Source of the DNA: Thiohalocapsa sp. ML1
GTDB lineage: Bacteria; Pseudomonadota; Gammaproteobacteria; Chromatiales; Chromatiaceae
Length of the DNA: 64,000 bases
Assembly: GCF_001469165.1 (NCBI RefSeq)
Contig: NZ_JABX01000019.1
Span: 1-64,000, forward strand
Direction: 5' to 3'
The stretch's first letter is position 1, and every line of letters begins with the position of its first letter. The translations under genes and the position numbers were made by a program. Below, one piece after another: positions 63,075-64,000 of the stretch. The notes below the pieces were generated by a model. The model saw only the letters and a list, made by a program, of their open reading frames with translations, made no database searches and was not told the DNA's origin.

Positions 63075-63887
63075 ATGGGCACGCTGCTCGCGCTTGTCTT
63101 GTTCCTGCTGGCCGGCGTCTGCCTGCCGCTGTTCCCGCTCAGCATGGTCGTCAATCGCTTCGTGCAGCGCCAGCCGGCGGGCGGCGACGATCGGCTCGCG
63201 CGGCCGGGCGCGAAGGCCGCGCTGCTGCTCGGGCTGCCGGTCCCCGGCGTGCTGTTGGTGCAGGCGGGGCTGTGGCTGGCCGGCGACGGTGCCGGCTGGC
63301 TGGTCGGCGCCTTCGGGGTCTGGGGCGGGCTCACGTCGATGCTGTACGCCTTCCGGCTCTTGTCCGCGCGGGACGGGCAGATCTGGGTCGGCCAGCTCTA
63401 CACCTCGGCGCTCGCGCTGGTGTGGGTCGGCATCGCGCACGGCGTGCCGCCGCTGTTGCCGGCGCTCGGGCTCGGTGCGTCGCTATTGCCGCTGTGGTTC
63501 CTGCTCGATGGGCTGACGCGGCGCTTCGGCATCGCCCGCACCGGGCTCTATCCGGGGCTTGGGCTCTGCATGCCGCGCTTCTCGGCGCTGTTCGTCGCCG
63601 CCGTGCTCGTGGCCATCGCGGTGCCGTTCTCGCCGGGGTTCTTCGCGGTGGCGGAGCTGGCCTTCGGCGGCGTCGCCGCCAATGAGCTGTTGACGCTGGT
63701 GCCGCTTGGACTCGCCTGGCTGTTCTGGACCTGGGCCGGCGTCAATCTCTTGTCCGGCATCGTCTTCGGCGAGCCGCGCGCCGATCTCGACTACGCGGAC
63801 TTGGACCGCCGCGCCGTGCTGCTGCATGGTGGCGGCATGCTGGTGCTGGCGTTGTTCGGGCTGCTGCTGCTGGAGGGGATGCTGTGA
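63075..63887 (+). CDS. Membrane protein of the putative carbon-uptake operon
   Basis: About 270 residues with seven or eight hydrophobic segments (LLALVLFLLAGVCLPLFPLS at the start and GMLVLALFGLLLLEGML at the end). No family recognised with certainty. Its composition and topology recall half of a NuoL/NuoM-like subunit. The ATG at 63075 follows 15 bases after the NuoL-like stop (TTG at 63069 is the alternative). Its stop overlaps the next start (GTGA). It probably forms one complex with its neighbours. Confidence 0.7.
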   Translation: MGTLLALVLFLLAGVCLPLFPLSMVVNRFVQRQPAGGDDRLARPGAKAALLLGLPVPGVLLVQAGLWLAGDGAGWLVGAFGVWGGLTSMLYAFRLLSARDGQIWVGQLYTSALALVWVGIAHGVPPLLPALGLGASLLPLWFLLDGLTRRFGIARTGLYPGLGLCMPRFSALFVAAVLVAIAVPFSPGFFAVAELAFGGVAANELLTLVPLGLAWLFWTWAGVNLLSGIVFGEPRADLDYADLDRRAVLLHGGGMLVLALFGLLLLEGML

Positions 63888-64000
63888 GTGCGACCTTTGA
63901 TGACGTGACCGCAGATGGGCACGCGGGTGCGGTGCCGGGTTCGGCGCCCGCGTCTGCCGCAACGCTTGCCGCCGACGACGGCCGCCATCGCCCGCCCCTC
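63884..64000 (+). CDS. Start of the next operon gene (runs off the window); candidate DabA/DUF2309
   Basis: GTG at 63884 overlaps the previous stop and opens a frame that stays open to the window end (39 codons). The visible residues (VSATFDDVTADGHAGAVPGS) are a low-complexity leader and show no domain. Because NuoL-like genes near cbbM are usually followed by a DUF2309 gene (DabA, a zinc carbonic-anhydrase-like partner), that identity is expected, but nothing in the visible 117 bases shows it. Confidence 0.4.
   Translation, partial: MSATFDDVTADGHAGAVPGSAPASAATLAADDGRHRPPL

Overview
The window is very GC-rich DNA from a gammaproteobacterium. The evidence is FabA-type fatty acid synthesis, the CmoA/CmoB tRNA wobble pathway and gammaproteobacterial IlvB/IlvH/IlvC. 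A form II RuBisCO (CbbM) next to a NuoL-like membrane protein of the inorganic-carbon (DAB-type) uptake class points to an autotroph. A purple sulfur bacterium of the Chromatiales is my best guess; that is inference, because no rRNA or tRNA gene is visible.

Layout. 0-20 kb is mostly housekeeping: ppk, cmoAB, a PhoD-like phosphatase, rhlE, a glutaredoxin, a PTS locus (IIC-IIB-IIB permease plus a fused IIA-HPr-EI), a Uma2 nuclease and an ABC exporter. 20-27 kb has an HtrA protease with a broken tandem copy of its own 3' half, a two-gene AAA ATPase/small-protein cassette that may be a defence system, a Fic protein and an alpha/beta hydrolase fused to a membrane domain. 27-36 kb is housekeeping again: fabA, proS and the ilvBHC operon. 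36-44 kb is a complete Wadjet (JetABCD) plasmid-defence operon. 44-54 kb is an accessory island with an Rpn nuclease, a CAT-type acetyltransferase, a possible toxin/immunity pair, a small-ORF/XRE-ImmA/PIN operon with a visible promoter-operator, a complete ISAs1-family element with a 10-bp target duplication, and several toxin-antitoxin modules, some decayed. 54-64 kb holds a STAND-like ATPase made of two tandem copies, cbbM, a rearranged stretch with a cbbM fragment and duplicated gene pieces, and the start of a putative carbon-uptake operon that runs off the right edge.

The window is also rich in small repeats in the gaps between genes. There are hairpins built from tandem 7-mers (GGGCCRA or AAGTGCG), hairpins of tandem 6-mers, paired REP elements of 135-160 bp, and a 159-bp foldback element just upstream of the NuoL-like gene. 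Several lie inside operons (ilv, ABC exporter, Wadjet).

Many genes are remnants: VapC twice, ParE twice, Uma2, DUF302, HtrA and CbbM. Recombination and insertion have clearly been active here. The most interesting candidates for undescribed biology are the AAA ATPase/small-protein pair (22.3-23.9 kb), the 46-aa ORF/XRE-ImmA/PIN operon (48.7-50.7 kb), the secreted-partner pair at 47.3-48.3 kb, the duplicated STAND protein and the heptamer hairpin family.
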